DNA of 64,000 nucleotides from Rachycentron canadum. Its lineage: Eukaryota; Chordata; Actinopteri; Carangiformes; Rachycentridae. Positions 12,785 to 26,554 of the stretch are shown here, one piece after another. The stretch covers positions 19,824,133 to 19,888,132 of the forward strand of contig CM076650.1 in the NCBI GenBank assembly GCA_038496675.1, given 5' to 3'. The position numbers and the translations under genes were made by a program. Numbering within the stretch: position 1 is the stretch's first letter; each line of letters starts with the position of its first letter. Under the pieces are notes generated by a model, which was given only the letters and a program-made list of their open reading frames with translations, was not told the origin of the DNA and did no database searches.

Positions 12785-13115
12785 GTTTAGTATGTTAGCA
12801 TGCTAGCTTTTTCCATACTTTGTGTTTAACACTAAACACAAAATACAGGTAAGGCTGATGGAAATGTCATTTGTTTTCCTGGCGCTTTTACAATTCACCC
12901 TAAAGGGATCATAAATATCTGCACCAAATTTCATAGTAATCCATCTAACAGTTTGTCGAACCATTTCACTTAAAACCACACATCAACCTCATGGTGGGGT
13001 GAGAAGAAAAGTCAAGGGATCACCAATGTCATGAAGAATCATCCTCTGGGAACAATGAATGTCTGACCAAAATTTCAAAGCAATCCAACTAGTAGTTGAT
13101 GAAACAGATTATTGG
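12785..13115. repeat. Decayed dispersed teleost repeat
   Basis: Starts with TTAGCATGCTAGC, followed by ACACTAAACACAAAATACAG, GGCTGATGGAAATGTCATT, AAATTTCATAGTAATCCATC, AAAGTCAAGGGATCACCAA and AAATTTCAAAGCAATCCAAC. This word order matches a high-copy repeat I recall from perciform genomes. The two similar halves (AAATTTCATAG...CCATC and AAATTTCAAAG...CCAAC) are part of the family's structure. Limits are approximate. Confidence 0.6.
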
Positions 13116-13183
13116 ATTATTGGATTTGCACCCATATTTTTATTTTTCATAATGCTCTTCATGCAACAGAAACTTCTTTGCTG

Positions 13184-13202
13184 TTTTTTTTTTTTTTTTT
13201 TT
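13184..13202. repeat. Poly(T) run
   Basis: 19 T residues with no other feature. It may be the tail of an old retroposed insertion on the reverse strand, but no body is recognisable. Confidence 0.8.
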
Positions 13203-15059
13203 AATAATGTCAATAGCTAAAGAAGAAATTATTCAGAGAGCAGGATTAAGAAAAGGTCAACATCCCTGGAACTGGAACTCATCATCAAATACTCATTGTT
13301 ATTCAGGGAAGCTTAAACATGAGTCTTTGGATTAAAAGTTCATTTTGCCAAACTGGACTTGGACGTTGGACATCTGTGTGGTTCAGTTTCGTCATCATTA
13401 TGTTAAAAACAGAGTTAAAAAAGATTATTGCAACTTCCAAAACTCGCTAGAACTTTATAAATGTGTTTAAATGTACAGCACACACAACGTTTTATTTCCA
13501 GTTCTCAATTTTTAGACATCACAAGTTATAAACTGTTTAGAGTTAATGATATTTTGGAGCAAACAATACAAAGTTGCTAAATTAAGGCACATTTGTCATC
13601 TTGTAATCTGATATGATGGTGTTTTCTCTGATAGCTTTATGTTATTCGTTCATGCAGTCAACGTGACGATGAAGTCCACTAAATAGCCAGAAAAGCACAG
13701 CAAAAAGCCTGGAAGCTGTGATGCTATCGAGAAGAAGTAAAATCTGGAACTGTTCAGCAGATGAAGGAGTGATTTTGTGACTCCTTAGAGCATTTATTTC
13801 TTTTTATACCCCAACGAGCTTTAGTCCGTATTATTGGTAGTTATGAAGCAGAAAATGGTATTCCCAGAAAAATCAGCCTGGGTACTGTCACACTGCAGGG
13901 AAACTTACATTTAATCTAGTTAGGACTCTTAAAATATTATCTGAAATCTGAAAAAAATCTGCCACTGCAATTTCCATTGGAAGAAACACTTAAAATTTCT
14001 TGAAAGTTTTGTTTTTAATAAATGCATTTCTTTGATACTACTGGATCAGTATGCCTTAGTTTATATTCGAATTTTGTTTCATATTTCAACTCAGTTTCAG
14101 AGACAGCAACGCTAAAATGGAAGTAAGTGGAATTACCTGCCGCAAATGTTTCTGCGAAAAATAGGATACATTTTTTTAATTGCAGACAGTTTCACCATCT
14201 TGCATAGTTCACCCTTTTATGAAGGAGGTCCAGTTTTACATCTCCGTGACATCTGTCCTAGACTGTCTAGACCATAGTAATAATACATATAAATTCCTAA
14301 AGTGAGTGGCATTCCCATTTAATGTAAAGTGATCTGCTGTGTGCTTGCCAGGACCGAGTGAACAAGATCACTGACACTATTCCTGTTATACGATTTATTT
14401 GAAAGAGTCACTAAGTTTTAATGTTCTAAATCCTTGTGCATTTGTACATGATACTGCAGCTGTAAAAATGGAGTGAAATGTACCAATAAAAGCCTCTATG
14501 AAGCTCCTCAACCCAAGGTTTTATTCACTAACATATCATATCACCAGAAAACCTATTAGAGCTTCTTTTTATCATTTTGTTATCTTACAATGGGCTGTAA
14601 CCCTAATGTACACACCTTCAGCCAAGTTATAGTACAGCTGCAGTCAAGTCTAAACTATTATGGTCCAGATGTACTGAGGAGTATGTATTACAGATGTTAA
14701 ATGGCGCGTTCATAGATGTGTTATGAATGTGTCAAATATCTAGTAAATTTAAGTCTTTACCACATCTTTTAAATGAAAAAGAACTTGAAATGATGTAAAA
14801 TCTGGTTTCTCAACTACGTGTCAGGACTTTGAACAGGTTATTGGACTGTATCCCGACATATTTATAGAGCCCAAATCCATCCAGCAATTCACCAAAGTAA
14901 TGAGAGCAACACTGCGACTCAGCTGGCCAGCAGGACAGTTGGCTAACTGCTGGGACTGTTAACTTTAGCAGAAGCAAAGTCTAGTGACCACAGGTTTAAA
15001 CATTAGTGAATAGGCTGGCCTGTGCTTCCTTTACAGTACGCAAATTATGCAGCAACGAG

Positions 15060-15200
15060 CCGCAGTTATCTTAGCTTAGCATAAAGACTTGAAACAGGAG
15101 GAAACAGCTAGCATGGCTTTGTCTAAATAACAATATCCACCTACAGGCACCTCTATAGCTCTTCTTGTTTGTTTATCTTAGCATGATAATAGAATTACAT
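15060..15200 (+). repeat. Dispersed repeat copy 1 (AGCTTAGCATAAAGACT family)
   Basis: Contains TTAGCTTAGCATAAAGACTT, then GAAACAGGAGGAAACAGCTA, TGGCTTTGTCTAA, AATATCCACCTACAGGCACC and TCTTGTTTGTTTATC. It shares this word order with the stretches at about 16478-16720 and 22275-22440. The family is common in acanthomorph fish from memory; no family name is assigned. Confidence 0.65.
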
Positions 15201-16477
15201 ACTGTGACACTTACTGGCCTGTTTCCTGTTCAAATTTGTTGCACCCATGGTGAAAAGCAAACTATTCTGCAGGCAGCCAGCATCAGTCCAGCCTAAGACA
15301 GTGATTCATATTCGTGTAGATGTTTTTGCTGGGCTGGACTGCAAGTGTGTGCACAGTCATCAGCTGGCTTTCAGTATATGACAGGAAGAGATGTTTGTCA
15401 TTTTATCAGTCAACAAAATTGACAAGAGATGATATTTTTAAGGTGTATTTCAAAAAATATCTTCACTGTTTATGTAAATCATCTAAACCTTCATGTCCTC
15501 CTGAATGTGAACATTTTCTGGGAGACAAAGGGTTAAGCCCTCTGTTAGGAAGCTGGAAGAGATAGGGACTGAGAGCAGCCCATGAATCCTGCAGTCTCTG
15601 CAGGCACAGCATGGTAAAATAATTAAGCTTGCCTTTGAAGGGGACTAAACAAACACAACAGCACTCAACACCAGCCCCGTCCACTCTTTACTTTTTTTTC
15701 CTCTCAGCTTTAAAGTGGACTTTCCTTCTCTGCTTTCTCACTCTGTTATCTGCCACACTCAGCTCCTTGTGTTAACCAGCCACCCCCACCCTCACCCATA
15801 TTTCTCATCCCTTCATCTTCCTTTTTCGTTTCACATTTTGCAGTCTTGCTCTCTGTGCAGATTCTCCTGGGGATGAAGGGTGGGGAGTAGGAAGGAGAGA
15901 GGGAGAGAGAGAGGGACCAGGTGATTCACAGGTCAGTTTTTTACATCTTCTAGAGTTGGCTTTAAACTGAGGGGGGAAACGGTGCTGCTGGAATACTTAA
16001 CTAGGCTACTAATCCTTAAGTGTTATGATACTATTAAAGTCCCCTCTGTTAAGTGGCCTTTAAAACACTTGACAGTAAGCAAATGGAAAACGTGTGATTT
16101 GATTCTTCTTGGTATTTTAAGTTCTGCCGATGATGTTTCAATAAGACAGAATAGGAAATTATTTGTCTTCACAGAGCGTTTTTGTACTTTTTGATGACAT
16201 GAAAAAGCTGAATATTGCTACAGTATGATCATGTCTTTTACATGTAATTCTGTCTTGTATTCTTGAAGAAGGTAATGATGATAATAAGATATGTGTTGTA
16301 TGTAATTTGGGACATGAAGAAATACTAATCAGTAGCAATATGCTTCTATTACTGAGTTTGATGAACATGTACCTCCTGTGAGGGTATAAGACAGAAACGA
16401 ATTTATAAGAATATCTTGTCATTTTGTAAAAAGGTTTCAATGGTTAAAAATACTCAGGTAGGAGTGATCTAGGTTTT

Positions 16478-16720
16478 AAAGGAATAGTTGAAAATTTTCA
16501 ACACTTGTTGAGTCGTGCCAAAAGTTAGATGAGAACTAGATCAATGACACTGTCATGTTTGTACGGGAAAAATGAAGCTACCACCAGCAGTGTGTAGACT
16601 ATCTTATCATAAAGACTGGAAACAAATAATAATAGCTAGCTTAGCTCTATCCAAAAGTAATACATTCTTCCGACCAGCAAGTGAAAGTTGTTTTATGTAT
16701 AGACTAAACAGATGAAAGAT
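16478..16720 (+). repeat. Dispersed repeat copy 2 (AGCTTAGCATAAAGACT family)
   Basis: The fullest of the three copies. It begins TTTAAAGGAATAGTTGAAAA, then AAAGTTAGATGAGAACTAGA, TGTCATGTTTGTACGG, AATGAAGCTACCACCAGCAG, CATAAAGACTGGAAACA, and a GCTCTATCCAAAAGTAATAC segment. It is diverged, so this is an old insertion. Confidence 0.65.
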
Positions 16721-18599
16721 AATTATTCCATGTTAAAGAGATTTTTTTTTTTTCCAGGATGATTGGCCTTATTTGAACAGAGAAGGGCATTTGGTGTTGA
16801 AGACTACCGAGTCGACTAATTTGTGATTTTGCTCTATATTTAGCATTTCAAATATTAATGCTAAGATAAGCTAACCATTAAACAAGTGACTGTAACTGTT
16901 AACAGTAAAACCTACTGTGCATGTAGGCAAAAAACCCCCGCAAATGTCTCACACATTATATTGACTGGAATAAATGTCCATCAGTGACGCAATCACAAAA
17001 ACTACACATGGCACTTGTTAGCTCGGAGGTTCAGCGCTCAGAGGAAAAGTCAATTATAGTAAATTCAGTTACTATGCACATGGCCACTCTTATTCCCACA
17101 CACACACCAGTTAAAGATATACATCCTACAACTTTAGACTGTCATAACTGCACACTTATGGCAATCTAAAGCAATCACAAGCCTAGATTACCACATTGAT
17201 AGATCCCAGCAAGAATAACACTGTCCAATACAAACAAATCAGCTAATACAGGCAGTGCACAGTATTATGTTCAGAGAGGCAACAATAAGATTAGAAAGCC
17301 TAGCAGCTATAAAACAGAGGAGATATTTGAGCAGCACCCATGAGGATGATGCGGATTCTCACCAATTGCTCATTTTTATATTATATCCCACCTCTTGGAG
17401 GAGTGTGAGGAATTTTAAAACCAGGACGGTGATCTCACCACAGAGGGGACTGATGCTGATGATGCATGAGGGACATTACGTTCAGGTCCAAAACTCCAGC
17501 TCCTTTTTCTTATTTTACAGAAGCCGAGGCTGAAACACATTAATGCTGGAGATGAGGAAATTGTCCATCTGTCTTTGTTTCACACTGCTTTGTTTCATGC
17601 CACAACCAGGGTTAGTATTGTGTCTGTGTGGCCACACTAACATGATAGTTTGTGATTTAAATAATCATAAAGACTGTACATTTGGGGGCAATTAGGTTAG
17701 TATCAGTGTGCACTAGATGTCCAGCACAAAAGGGCAGACAGCTGAAGAAACCCCCTAGTGGTCACAGATAAATTTAAAATGCTTGTTAAAATCACATAAA
17801 TGATTTGAATTCTAACATAGAAAGCACATTAAAAGTAAAAATTATATGGCTATACATACACAATATAAAGTTAAAACTAGCAGGCACCTACTGCCAGTGA
17901 AAATGAATTCAGAGATTTATTTCTCTGGCTTCTTGTGATGATGTCTGTCACATTTTTCAAGTATTGTTTCCTGCTTACATGTAATTCTGCAATACTGCCA
18001 AGCCATGTTTGACAATAAGCTTTGAAATAAATGGACCCTGGTAACAGCATCTCTTAGAACATTTCAATTTGATTGAATAAGAGTTAAGGGCAGATAACTT
18101 GCAAAACTAATGCAGAATATTTTGCAGTAATTTTTGCAGATATTTTGCATGTCTGAGTTCAGGTATCCTGCAGACTCCTGAGACAGTGCTGAGGGAAATT
18201 GGCATTGATTACTATCTCAAATTCTAATATTTTAACCTTTATACTTCAATCTGTAGATGGAAATATTACACAGCCTTGCTGATTCTGAACCTTTTACAAT
18301 TACAAAAATATTCTAAAATTTTAAATAAAAAGAAAAACACCTACGCTCTTTTTCATTCTTGTCTCATTATTATTACAGTTTAATTTCCTGAATTTACTTT
18401 CTTACAGCAGGGATTGGCCATGCTCCTGGCCTATTTTCAGTTTATCACTGACCTTCACTGATGCCCAGGATTTCTTCCTGGTTCTTTGTTTGTTTCCATG
18501 CCATTGGATGATTTAGTGGAAGAAATAGAGCGTCTGTGGCAGAAGGTGATGTGAATCTAAACCTTGGCTGTTTCAGGTCTGAGAGCTCTAACTGTGGTA

Positions 18600-18790
18600 A
18601 GGAAAAAAAGGAAATAAGTAAATAATGGGACCAAACAAGAGACTGAGAGGGGGAAGGAGTATTAAAATGGTATCACTTTAACTTTCATAGATAGTGAGAA
18701 AGCAAGAGAGAGATAAAGAAAAAATGGTGGATGAAGGTAGAAAGAAAGCGGGAAAGAGAAAAAGAGCAAGAGAGAGGTATGGGGAGGTAC
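18600..18790. repeat. Polypurine tract
   Basis: GA-rich sequence (GAAAGAAAGCGGGAAAGAGAAAAAGAGC and similar) on the plus strand. A second purine tract runs from about 19000 to 19190. Between them lies complex sequence. The reverse strand of both gives a 150-residue Ser/Leu/Phe-rich frame that is composition-driven. Confidence 0.55.
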
Positions 18791-19194
18791 GATTCCCAGA
18801 GGACCATTGAATTTCCTTTCTTTCTTCTCTGCGTTTTTCATGGTCCTCTCACTCCCAGGTCCGCACAGCTGTTTCAGGGCCGGGGGCTTCTTTCTCCAGA
18901 GCCCAGATGAAAGAGCCGCCCTAAGCAGCCCTGCAGGTAGGTCTGTTAAAGCCATTGCTCTGGCTGTCCACTGCCCAACGCATGAAATAAAAAAGGCCGA
19001 AAGAGAAAGAGTGAGGGAGGGAAAGAGGAGGTAGTTTGAACGAAAAAGGGGGATGATATGAAAACAGGGATAAAGAGTAATGTAAAGAAGAGGGAGAGAG
19101 GGGATAGAGGACACACGTAACAGACAAGGAGAAATGATGGAGATGGAGAGATGGATGAATGAGGGGGAAGCTAGAGAAGGAGGGGAGGATACCT

Positions 19195-19540
19195 GCCCTC
19201 AGCCACCCCAGACCTCCCCCTCACCACCCCGATACCAGGAATGATGTCTGCTTTTATTGACTTTGTTAAACCGTTTTCAATGCTACTTCCTATGTGTTTA
19301 CAAGACAGTAAATCACGCTCCATTCAGGGTGGGGGGTTATGGGGTGAAATATGGGGGAAACATCCAAGTCGGCAGGAATAAAGACTGCTTCGACTGAGCC
19401 AACGACAACTTTGCAGCTTTCTACCTCACTGCAAGAGCTTCACGCCACACACGCACCTTTCCTCACAGGGAATTGATGGTGATGCCACTGTGGGGCCTTT
19501 TGTCTTCATCGCTTTCATTTTCATCTGTTCTGACATGAGC
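19195..19540. promoter_or_regulatory. Candidate distal enhancer block
   Basis: A complex segment after the polypurine tract. It has CTTTTATTGACTTTGTTAAACC, GTTTACAAGACAGTAAATCACG (forkhead-like GTTTAC) and CACAGGGAATTGATGG. It contains neither a repeat I recognise nor a reading frame. Candidate only, on texture and position. Confidence 0.22.
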
Positions 19541-20039
19541 AAATGACTAATTTAAGACTTAGTGAATGATAAAATTGTTGTTGAGGTACTTAAAAACAAG
19601 CCTGCCATGAGAAACAGCAAAGCAGAACTGCTATACCCAACTGTTCTTAAAAGCTTCAGCAGAGAGCTTTATTTAATATCACTTAGAGCACCACTCAAAG
19701 TCGTTATGCAAACACATTTGGGTTATGGTAAAATTGGGTCCCCTTAATCACTTCTACACACTGGGGTCATTCCCAGACAGTCGTTTCATCTAGTTAAAAA
19801 GTCATTCAAGCTCTCTGCTTTGCTCAAACACGAGTAAGTACTTCAAACGTCATTCGGTGGCGAGAACCTTGACTTGATTTTCCAAATTTTCTCGCTGTAA
19901 CAATGTTCTCAGGCGCTGGCATTGTGACACCACCACATATGCACTCACACACACACACTCACCAAATCATCACCGCGTGACTGGTTTGCTCCAAGGGACT
20001 GAAAGGTAGACAGACACCCCAGCCCCACCCCACCCCGAT

Positions 20040-20330
20040 TACCTCACTTTAATGGCACAGTGCAGGACAATTACTGTCCCTCTAATGCTGTCTTTCCATC
20101 AGTCCAAATTCATTTCTAAAATGAGAGGAGATTAAAAATAAGTCATGAGGACAACTCGTGACGAACTTTTCATCTCAGGGAAGAGAATTCCTGGCGGTAC
20201 CTTTAGGCACTTTATTACTTCTTTACAGTGGATGATAGGAATAAGTGACAAAATATTCAGCTGAGTCAAGAGCTGAGTCGCCCCGTTCAGAGACGAAATT
20301 GTCAATCGTACGTATAATAATGAGTCAACA
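20040..20330. promoter_or_regulatory. Candidate distal enhancer block
   Basis: Complex sequence with TTTAATGGCACAGTGCAGGAC, GGACAATTACTGTCC (an imperfect palindrome around AATTA), TCTAATGCTG, GAGATTAAAAATAAG and TTTATTACTT. The AT-core words are homeodomain-like and set within a G/C-balanced background. Candidate only; conservation not tested. Confidence 0.25.
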
Positions 20331-22274
20331 TTTACACAAGGTTTATATACTATAACTGATTGTTATAGATCAGTTATAATCCTCTGCATTATTCTATAAT
20401 GATAAATCTTAAGAAGTCATGATTGAAGGGCATTAAACCATGAAAAGTAAAAAGTAAAAGTATGCTGTTTTAAATGTTAATAAATGATCATATATTTGGT
20501 TATAAATATGTATAAATGATCGACTATGCTGTTTTAAATGTTGTAAGTTATTCATGCACCACTAAAATACAACAACAATTACAGTAGATCCTTTACTACC
20601 AGGTAACAATGGGGCCCCATCTTATCTTGCAGATTGGCCCTGGGTTTTTTTGATTTATGCACAAAACACAGTAAATTTTGAGCAGTGAAACTGGAACAAA
20701 TTAAATATTATTCCAGCACAGGAGTGCTTGTTGCATTAATAGGAGTCTAGGGGTAACAGGGTACATAAATGTTGCATAGAGGGTGGTAAGTGGGGAGTCA
20801 GTTTACCGGCCTGAGGATCCCTAAAGTTAGTTCATTAGTTAATCCGGCTATTTTAGTAAATTGTTTATAAGTGGTAATAAGTATATGGTCAAACATGTTA
20901 TGTAAATTATTGAGAAAGCATCAGCTTTTAACTTTCAAATACATCTACAGCAAAAGTAAATCATCTACAAGTTTAAATGATAATTTGTCTCTGTTGGTAA
21001 TTTGAATACATTTTGGTCTACATCACACAACTGTATTCCAGAAGGTCAGATATCAAATGCTACATAAAAATGGAAACTTGTTATGGGTGGTGTCCATCAG
21101 TTGTCATTGCCAGTTAAATTTTTATCAAAATTTTAAAATGTCAGTAAAGAATAAATAATTTTTATTCCATTAGACCATGTATGTGTCAACTATCCTCCAT
21201 GTCATCCTGCAAACATACTGGGAACAAATTGTAACTTCCAGTGATGTAAAGCCAGCACACTCTCATTCAGTTCAAGGTACGTTACTGGTGTGGTTATGTG
21301 GTTACAGGCACATTATGTGGTTCACGTTGTTGCAACAAAGCTGCAGTGCATAATTACGACAGGTGGTTGAAGAGCTTTTCTCCTAAAAACCACTGAGGTT
21401 TGGGTGGTGAGCGACACTGCTACCAGATGACACTGAGAATCACAACATTTTCTTTCCACCCAAACACACACTCATATGTACACACACACACTCTCATATT
21501 ATGTGTCTTCCTCTCTGGCTTGTTTTTTTCTCTTCCTCTATGGTGTCTGCCTTTCCATTGGCTCTGTCTTATGCAAGAGTGTGTATTTTTATGTCTCGCA
21601 TTAGCTAGGGGGAATAATACCTCTCACTGAATGGTAGTCTGCTCTGGGGCCTTTTCAGACATTCAGTCACTCCTCTTCTAAGAATAACCAATGTGCATGT
21701 TTGCCAAAAAGTTCCTCTCTCCGATTTCTTTTTTCACAGCGTTCTGTGATTGCTGTTTTTGTACCTCAGTCTCTGATACTGAGGCTTTGTATTAGCAAAC
21801 TGTGATCCAAATGAGAAAAGCAGCATTGGGAGACTAAGAGAAAAGGCGAAAGAGTGGGGAACTGGGGCAAAACTTGGACTTGTGTCAACTTTTCTCGAAC
21901 TCATTAGGAGGCCAGAGAAGCTGGTCACTAGAGAATCTCAAGAGTGGGGCAGCAGACAGTTAGGTATGTAAAAAACTAGAATAAAAAATGATAGCTTTTG
22001 ATCATATTTCAGAAGAAACCTTTCATGTACAGTCTGGAGAATTTTATCCAAACCTGTCTGACAGCTCACCTTAACCAAATGTCATTTAAGTTTGCCAAGA
22101 TGGAATTGTTTCTTAATTATAAGTGGCTGTTGTAGACTCTAGTGAAGTCAAAGAGCTGTATTAACCCTATAGCATTGAACAAAAAGTTTTCTAAAGCAGT
22201 GAAGAGTTTAAGGGAGATACTGTATGTCAGATGAACTAGCTATGACTAAGTGTATAGGAGCAGTTTAACATTTA

Positions 22275-22440
22275 TAGATATACACTTATGTGCTCTCTTG
22301 CTAAGAGTTAGGTGCAGAGACTGATAGCGTTCTCATTTCTGTTTGCTCAATACAGCAGCCAATTAGCTTAGCTTTGCATAAAGACTGGAAACAAGGGGAG
22401 ACAGTTAGCCTTGCTATGTCTTATTGTGTAAAATATGTTT
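22275..22440 (+). repeat. Dispersed repeat copy 3 (AGCTTAGCATAAAGACT family)
   Basis: TGCTCTCTTGCTAAGAGTTAG, GCAGCCAATTAGCTTAGCTT, TGCATAAAGACTGGAAACAA and GGGGAGACAGTTAGCCTTGC follow the same order as copies at 15060 and 16478. It is in the same orientation and strongly diverged. Confidence 0.65.
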
Positions 22441-25400
22441 ACTATCACCTCTAATGCTTGCTAATTGATGTATTATATATTTTTTCAAAAGAGTTATTTG
22501 TAAATTTTGTTATTGCTACATAGCCAGCATTAGCATTAACAGCTGTTTTACCAGTCTAGAGGAAAGGCTGCATGTTCATCATCATACTTTATACCTTTAC
22601 CCACCAAGAGTTGCCCTCAGAGGTGGAAAGCAATGGCAATGTTAACTGTTGTCTCTATCACATCTGTTCTTCTACTGAAGCTAACCAGCTAGCCCAGGTT
22701 CATCACGTTACTTTCCAATAGCCGACTCATTGTGGCCCCCAATTGGCCCTGAAGACATAGCACTGCTCAGAGGATGTATTATGACCTCTTGTCTTGTAAA
22801 TGCAACAGTGGCCAAGGGTTTTTCAAGCAAAAATCACCACCACCCGCTTCCAACATGATACCACATTCAGTGGCAGAGAAAATTTACAAATAGCCCCTTT
22901 AATTGTGGCTAAAATCGAGATAAAAAAATGAAATGCGATTTCACTGGGTATGCGCAGGGCGATTTCTTGGCTGGGTGTAATGATTTCCTGGAGGCAACCA
23001 ACAGAGACTTATATTGATTAAACAAACATATTCCTCTAATAACATGCATCAGGTAAGATTCAGCAAAGCTACCAGTGGATTTTCTATATCAGTACAAGTG
23101 ACACATTTTTACCAAAATCAATATCTTTTCCCTGGAGAACTCTTATCAAAGCTCTTCACTCTCTTTACAAGATTAACTGCCACATAAACAATATATAAGA
23201 ATTAATTGAGATAAAAACGCTGATTGCTTGGTTCTCACAAACAGACCATTTTTGTGAACATTTAGCCTAAAATGGCATTTTTAATCTTTAATTTATAAAT
23301 ATCATATTTATAAATCATTGTTATTATCACAACTATTTTTTCGGGTTGTTTGGATACTCCTCAAATGTATCCAGTGGCTGTTATCGCTAAGTGAAGCACA
23401 ACTGAATATTGGGGGAAATGCTGTAGACAGCTTTTCTAGACAAAGACACATGACTTCTGTCATTGTCTGGTCTTGGCTGACCTGACCCAGGGCCATGACA
23501 AGAGCAGACAAGGATGCAAGCTGGCGAGCATGTTTGGGAGAAAGAAATGCAGTAGATTAGTGTTGTGCTTACCAAAATAAGAACCTCACCTGCCTGTTTG
23601 CAGAGAAAATGTCAGCAGATGAACATTTTAGTGGAATAGGTTTGGTTTATCTATTTAGAAACAGAAATATTAGTTGGCAATCTGGTACCAATTTGTACAT
23701 TCATGGCAAATTACAAAAAAAATAAACAAAACCAAATATTGATGATTTCCATTAATCCCTCTCCTGATAACCAACAACAGTCAACTGTGTAACTGAATTT
23801 CATTCACTGAATGTTAATCTGATATGAGCTACAGTATACTATGTGACTTCGAAGAATATAAATAAAAGTTTCTAGAATAATGTGTGTATTAAATTACCAA
23901 ACCTAAAAGAGAAATTTGAGTCATGTGGGTTTCCAATACACAGAGACCAACCATGTAGAGGAGTCCAGGTTTCCTTAGCTTCTTGATCGAATTTAATGTT
24001 AAATGACTCGTGAGTGGACTAATTTGTGGGTTTGGACAGTTAAACAGTGGCTTTTGATGAGTCATTTCATGGTCTTCATTAAAAAAACACACTCAACAGC
24101 TTTAATTATCATGCATGTGGATTTCAGATCAGGATGTACGATCGTTGCTTCCTAGGGGTCAAAATATGAAAAAACAAAGTCCTGAATTGTTCCAGGTGGC
24201 AAAATCACTTGTTGCCGTGTCCCACTGGAACTAATAAGGCAGGTCCATTTTCACCCCCTAAATCCCCTGCACTGGCTGAAATGACTGATTTACAGCTAAG
24301 ACATTGACCAAACTCACATAATTATATATATATTATATTTTACTCTTTTACAGCTGTTCTGTGTGAAGGGTGCAAAAGTTTCCCATACTGTTAACGCAGT
24401 GTATGTGGGCCTGCGTTTATGAAGCCTCACAGGTAAGAGCTGAAGTCGGTTTTGGCTCATTAGGACCATAATCAGATTTGAGATTGTCAGTAAACCCACA
24501 CTATAGATTAGCACTTCTGTCTGATTTAAAGCCTGAATATCCAGGCACTGATGTCAGCTACAATCAGCCTCACTCATTGTGTCATGAGAACTCAGATATA
24601 CAGAAGAGATTTAAGGTGGTCCCTGATGTTTTTACACCATTTTGTGTGTTCAAGTTTAGCCTATTAAGTCACAATCATTTCTCACTCCTATGTGTATTCC
24701 ATGTGTACATTCAGGAGCAGTGAAAGTATGGGAGACTGCCTGGGGTTAAATCTTAGCTCTGTTTCATGTTTCCACCCATATCTCCTCACTCATTTAAAAT
24801 ACTTAAATTGAAAAAATCTGGTGCAAACATCTGACGTGCCTTTGTTACAAAACCAAACAGAAAGACACTTATAACACAGTAAAATGTTGCACCATCTGGT
24901 GACGCATGCATCTAGATTAAAGTTACACAACCATTACTTTACAAACTTATCTTATTAACTGTGAGGGTGTGTAGACGTAAGGTTAGAATTACTTAGAGGA
25001 AAAAAACTAACTTCAAAATATTCATTGCCATTGTCTTCACATGTTGGACACAAGCAGCAACTGATCAAGTTTAGAGTTACAACCATCCCCTTTCTTCCCT
25101 ATCAGATGAATGTGTAACACTCATGTTCCCTTGAAGGAAACCCTGCCGCTTTGTTGTCAGAAAGAATAATTACAATATAATTGCATGATGTAGTGTATAC
25201 GAAACCATGCTGTGAACGTAGCACACCAGGCCCAGGACACACTCTTCGAAAATCAAACCAGGATTGTGAAAAGTTATGGAAGAGTGATTGTGAGCGAGAG
25301 AGCATTTGTATCCAAGGTAAAGGCTTTAGATGTTATGTGAAAACCATTTTGTGTCATGTGTTCACATGGAATACATATTACTTACATATGTAGGATGAAA

Positions 25401-25799
25401 AAGTACATCAAGGTCTGTCCTGGGGGACCACCAACCAACCTCTAACCTGCAGTTAGGGAATAAAATAATGTAACTGTAGATTTTCTTAAGTACATGCCAG
25501 GGAATTTTTCCATGTGGATGCCTGTGCTTATAGAAAAACAAGTGAATACATGTATGAAGATACTGGAATAAAACGACATGTGCTGGCTGAGATTAATAGT
25601 TTGTGAATACTTGGTAAAAACGATTTGGAAGGGATTAGTTTTTGTTTTTGTTTTTTGTGGATCTAACTTAAATATTAAACCACAAATAAGATCCTCTCTT
25701 CACAGTGGGGGTATTTTCTTTATGCATAATTATTAATGCAGTGTTTATGGATTAACAAATAGTTGCAAAGCAATAGGCAAAGTGTTTTAACAAGTATTC

Positions 25800-26554
25800 A
25801 GTTTCAATTTGGCTCCAGCCTGAACGCTCCGCCTGCTCTCGCCGAGGATATTGACTTTCCCGCAAGTTAAAGTATTTAAATGTAGAGAGAGACAGATGCT
25901 GTATGCGGACTGGAGGCAACCACAAGAAATACACGTGTGGGAGGAAGGTTGATGTTGGAGTTTTACTATCTGCGCATCTTATAGGGACACAGCTGTGGCA
26001 TCGCTGCTTTAACTACATAGAAAAGAAATAAATCCGTGCTGTCAATCATGGGATGCATTCAATATTTTCTTTTTTCAGTCACTTATTTTTAGGAAGTTCC
26101 TAGCGCGCATCTTTCCGCTGATGCGTAAAAACCAGTGCGTAAAGATCGAAATCAGCGCCACTGCTGTGTCACAGAAAGTCAGAGAGGATTTATTTCGACT
26201 TGAAACGTCGATCAAGACTTTCATTGATAAGCGGGTGACTGACGAGAAGAGGATTTGGTGGAGGTGGTTCGGTGACAGCGACACTTTCTCCGGACTTTCA
26301 GTTTGGACTGGCACCGCAGCGCCTTTAAATCCTCTGGACTTTCTCATGTATCAGTAGAGCGGAGAGAGGATCCTTTATCCGCATGGGACGCTGACAGTTT
26401 TGGATCTCTCAATTGCCCCGGCTATCACCTTCTATGTGTAACCAAAGGGGCATAAAACTGGGCTGAAATCCCCACCAGGAGGAACTTTATTTCCACGAGC
26501 TTCCAGCATCGACTCATTGGAGTATTCATGAAGCAATATTTGAACTATTACAAG
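25800..26554 (+). promoter_or_regulatory. fgf8b: fgf8b promoter and 5' untranslated region
   Basis: Composition shifts from AT-rich desert to balanced, CpG-containing sequence from about 25800 to the start codon. The transcription start is not fixed by sequence; I see no clear TATA box at a fitting distance. The leader, if it starts before 26121, carries an upstream open frame of 78 codons (26121-26357) and several very short ones (ATG at 26345, 26373 and 26434). A further ATG at 26528 is in frame with the main start. This suggests translational dampening, as an inference. Confidence 0.5.

Noticed and set aside
18662..19114. 150-residue reverse frame
   Set aside because: Driven by polypurine tracts read on the other strand (Ser/Leu/Phe/Pro repeats); no recognisable domain.
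26121..26357. 78-codon frame upstream of fgf8b as a separate gene
   Set aside because: It lies in the presumed fgf8b leader and resembles no protein; kept only as a possible upstream open frame.
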